Positions 12,329 to 14,012 of a DNA stretch of 14,012 nucleotides are shown piece after piece; the first letter of the stretch is position 1, and the number at the start of each line of letters is the position of its first letter. The notes under the pieces were generated by a model. The model did no database searches, had not been told where the DNA came from, and worked only from the letters and a program-made list of their open reading frames with translations. The translations under genes and the position numbers were made by a program. Origin of the DNA: Bacteroidetes bacterium 4572_112 (GTDB lineage: Bacteria > Bacteroidota > Bacteroidia > Bacteroidales > UBA1556); assembly GCA_002254285.1 (NCBI GenBank), contig NIUZ01000045.1, forward strand, positions 1 through 14,012. Direction: 5' to 3'.

Positions 12329-13864
12329 ATGATGACAAACGAAGAAAAATATAAATTGTTCGAAGAAAAGAGCAAGCAAGCAGAAATGGGTGGCGGTGCT
12401 GCTCGATTAGAAAAACAACATGCAGCAGGTCGTTTATCTGCTCGTGAGCGTATCGACCTATTGGTTGACCCAGGAACTTTTGTTGAGTTCGACAAATTTG
12501 TAGTGCATAGAACTACAAACTTTGGCATGGATAAAAATAAATTCATGGGTGACGGAGTAGTTTCTGGTTACGGAAAAGTAGATGGTCGATTGATTTACCT
12601 TTACGCACAAGATTTTACAGTATTTGGAGGTTCACTGAGTCGTACTAATGCTGATAAAATCATTAAAGTAACAAAGCTTGCAATGAAAAATGGCTCTCCA
12701 ATTATTGGTCTTAACGACTCTGGTGGAGCAAGAATTCAGGAAGGTGTACAAAGCCTTGCTGGTTATGCAGATATTTTTTGGTTAAATACCAAAGCTAGTG
12801 GCGTTGTTCCGCAAATATCAGCAATACTAGGTCCTTGTGCTGGTGGAGCAGTATATTCTCCAGCTCTTACCGACTTTATATTTATGGTAAAAGACACTAG
12901 TTATATGTTTGTTACTGGTCCTGATGTTGTAAAATCAGTTACTAACGAAGATGTAACTAAGAAAGAACTTGGTGGAGCAGTTACTCATAATACTAAGAGT
13001 GGTGTTGCTCATTTTATGGCAGAAGATGATGCTGCTAGTATAATGAGTATCCGCGAGTTATTATCTTTCCTTCCATCAAACAATATGGACTCTGCACCTC
13101 GCAAGAAGTCGTCAGATCCAATTGACCGTATTGATAAAAAACTTGATCAATTAGTACCTGCAGATCCAAATAAGCCTTATGATATTAAGGACTTAATTCA
13201 TTCAATAGTTGATGATAGTTACTTTTACGAAGTACAAGAGCATTATGCTCAGAATATGGTAATTGGATATGGTCGTATGGATGGCAAAACTGTTGGTTTT
13301 GTTGCTAATCAGCCAGCATTCTACGCAGGCGTGCTTGATATTGAGTCTAGTATAAAAGCTGCTCGATTTGTACGTTTCTGTGATGCATTTAATATCCCTT
13401 TAATCACTCTAGTTGACGTTCCTGGTTTCTTACCTGGCACAGTACAAGAGTATGGCGGAATTATTAAGCATGGTGCCAAGTTACTATATGCTTTTGCTGA
13501 AGCTACAGTTCCTAAAATCACTCTTATTACTCGCAAAGCCTATGGTGGAGCTTATGATGTAATGAACTCTAAGCATATTGGAGCAGATGTAAACTTCGCT
13601 TATCCTTCAGCAGAAATTGCTGTAATGGGAGCTGCTGGAGCAGTAAATATTCTTTATCGTGGTTTGGAAGGCGAAGAGCTAACTAAAACTGTTGATGAAT
13701 ATACCGATACTTTTGCTAACCCTTATAAGGCCGCAGAAATGGGATATATTGACGAAATAATTATGCCTCACGAAACTCGTAAGAAGCTTATCCAAGCTCT
13801 AGAAATGACTGAGAACAAAAGCGAACAAAACCCTGCTAAGAAGCATGGTAATATTCCTCTTTAG
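12329..13864 (+). CDS. Acyl-CoA carboxylase carboxyltransferase subunit (PccB/MmdA family)
   Basis: Transfers the carboxyl group from biotin to an acyl-CoA, most likely propionyl-CoA to give methylmalonyl-CoA. The 511-residue protein contains both crotonase-like halves of the fused carboxyltransferase. The N-terminal half carries GLNDSGGARIQEGV (127-140) and GPCAGGAVYSPAL (168-180); the C-terminal half carries VDVPGFLPG (362-370), RKAYGGAYDVM (402-412), and YPSAEIAVMGAAGAVNILYRG (425-445). Asp420 in the GADVNF segment appears to align with the Asp that favours propionyl-CoA in studied PccB enzymes (alignment by eye). The end KKHGNIPL is typical of this family. MmdA decarboxylases are near-identical in sequence, but the adjacent ATP-dependent biotin carboxylase argues for carboxylation here. 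Two adjacent ATGs (12329, 12332) are possible starts. A terminator follows about 100 bases later. Confidence 0.93.
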   Translation: MMTNEEKYKLFEEKSKQAEMGGGAARLEKQHAAGRLSARERIDLLVDPGTFVEFDKFVVHRTTNFGMDKNKFMGDGVVSGYGKVDGRLIYLYAQDFTVFGGSLSRTNADKIIKVTKLAMKNGSPIIGLNDSGGARIQEGVQSLAGYADIFWLNTKASGVVPQISAILGPCAGGAVYSPALTDFIFMVKDTSYMFVTGPDVVKSVTNEDVTKKELGGAVTHNTKSGVAHFMAEDDAASIMSIRELLSFLPSNNMDSAPRKKSSDPIDRIDKKLDQLVPADPNKPYDIKDLIHSIVDDSYFYEVQEHYAQNMVIGYGRMDGKTVGFVANQPAFYAGVLDIESSIKAARFVRFCDAFNIPLITLVDVPGFLPGTVQEYGGIIKHGAKLLYAFAEATVPKITLITRKAYGGAYDVMNSKHIGADVNFAYPSAEIAVMGAAGAVNILYRGLEGEELTKTVDEYTDTFANPYKAAEMGYIDEIIMPHETRKKLIQALEMTENKSEQNPAKKHGNIPL

Positions 13865-13877
13865 AGGATAAAGGAGA

Positions 13878-13916
13878 AGGAAAGAGGAGCCCGATAAGAA
13901 TCGGGAGGAAAGAGGA
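13878..13916 (+). repeat. Purine-rich 11-base direct repeats flanking a hairpin
   Basis: AGGAAAGAGGA occurs at 13878-13888 and again at 13906-13916. Between them lies a perfect 6-base hairpin CCCGAT-AAGA-ATCGGG (13890-13905). There is no T-run, so this is not a terminator by itself. It sits in the 3' untranslated region of the carboxylase operon and may be a dispersed palindromic repeat or a transcript-stabilising structure. Confidence 0.45.
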
Positions 13917-13960
13917 ATCATCTCCCCTACCTTCTTTCTAAGCACTAAATGACTTAATGA

Positions 13961-13993
13961 AAAAAGCTTCGAAGAAATTCGGAGCTTTTTTTT
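13961..13993 (+). terminator. Rho-independent terminator of the carboxylase operon
   Basis: AAAGCTTCGAA (13963-13973) pairs with TTCGGAGCTTT (13978-13988) around a GAAA (GNRA-type) loop, with one T-G pair, followed by a run of T reaching 13993. Strong stem and U-tract, placed about 100 bases after the carboxyltransferase stop. Confidence 0.9.
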
Positions 13994-14012
13994 GTGATAT
14001 CCGCCCCCTTAG

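Overview
The window is AT-rich and reads as chromosomal DNA from a member of the Bacteroidota, most likely a marine-type Bacteroidales/Marinilabiliales relative (the finer placement is inference). Supporting signs are the DUF4270 lipoprotein, the DUF3127 protein, a UpxY-type NusG paralogue, a glycogen-synthase homologue cut to half length, several TAnnTTTG-type -7 boxes characteristic of this phylum, and start codons preceded by A/T-rich leaders instead of Shine-Dalgarno sequences.

Layout. (1) 1-1630, minus: lysS, whose 3' end lies beyond the left edge. (2) 1631-2843: a repeat-rich stretch holding one small membrane-protein gene (2191-2445, plus), two repeat-like blocks before it, and after it an array of four short palindromes whose loops alternate TAC and TTC. 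(3) 8171 down to 2844, minus: six tightly packed genes, probably one operon. In order of transcription they are a half-length GT5 starch/glycogen-synthase homologue, a DUF4270 lipoprotein, glmS, a UpxY/NusG-like protein with a shortened KOW domain, a cyclophilin, and a DUF3127 OB-fold protein ending in an SSB-like acidic tail. A rho-independent terminator follows. (4) 8287-9135, plus: panC, divergent from the operon, with facing promoters that overlap. (5) 9158-9767, minus: a GH20 beta-N-acetylhexosaminidase lipoprotein pseudogene that has lost its catalytic core but keeps a good-looking promoter. (6) 10258-13864, plus: a three-gene biotin-dependent acyl-CoA carboxylase operon (biotin carboxylase, biotin carrier, carboxyltransferase), probably propionyl-CoA carboxylase, ending in a strong terminator.

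How the genes fit together. The carboxylase trio forms a complete enzyme: ATP-dependent carboxylation of biotin on the carrier, then transfer to an acyl-CoA. GlmS feeds hexosamine (cell wall and surface polysaccharide) synthesis. Its operon partners combine an apparently non-catalytic glycogen-synthase-like protein, an outer lipoprotein of unknown role, a transcription-elongation factor, a prolyl isomerase and a possible single-strand-DNA or partner-binding protein. No phage, CRISPR, toxin-antitoxin or defence system is visible. The less ordinary signals are the half GT5 protein, the shortened NusG-like protein, the DUF3127 tail, the palindrome array, the possibly leaderless small gene, and the dead GH20 gene with its inverted-repeat-flanked promoter.
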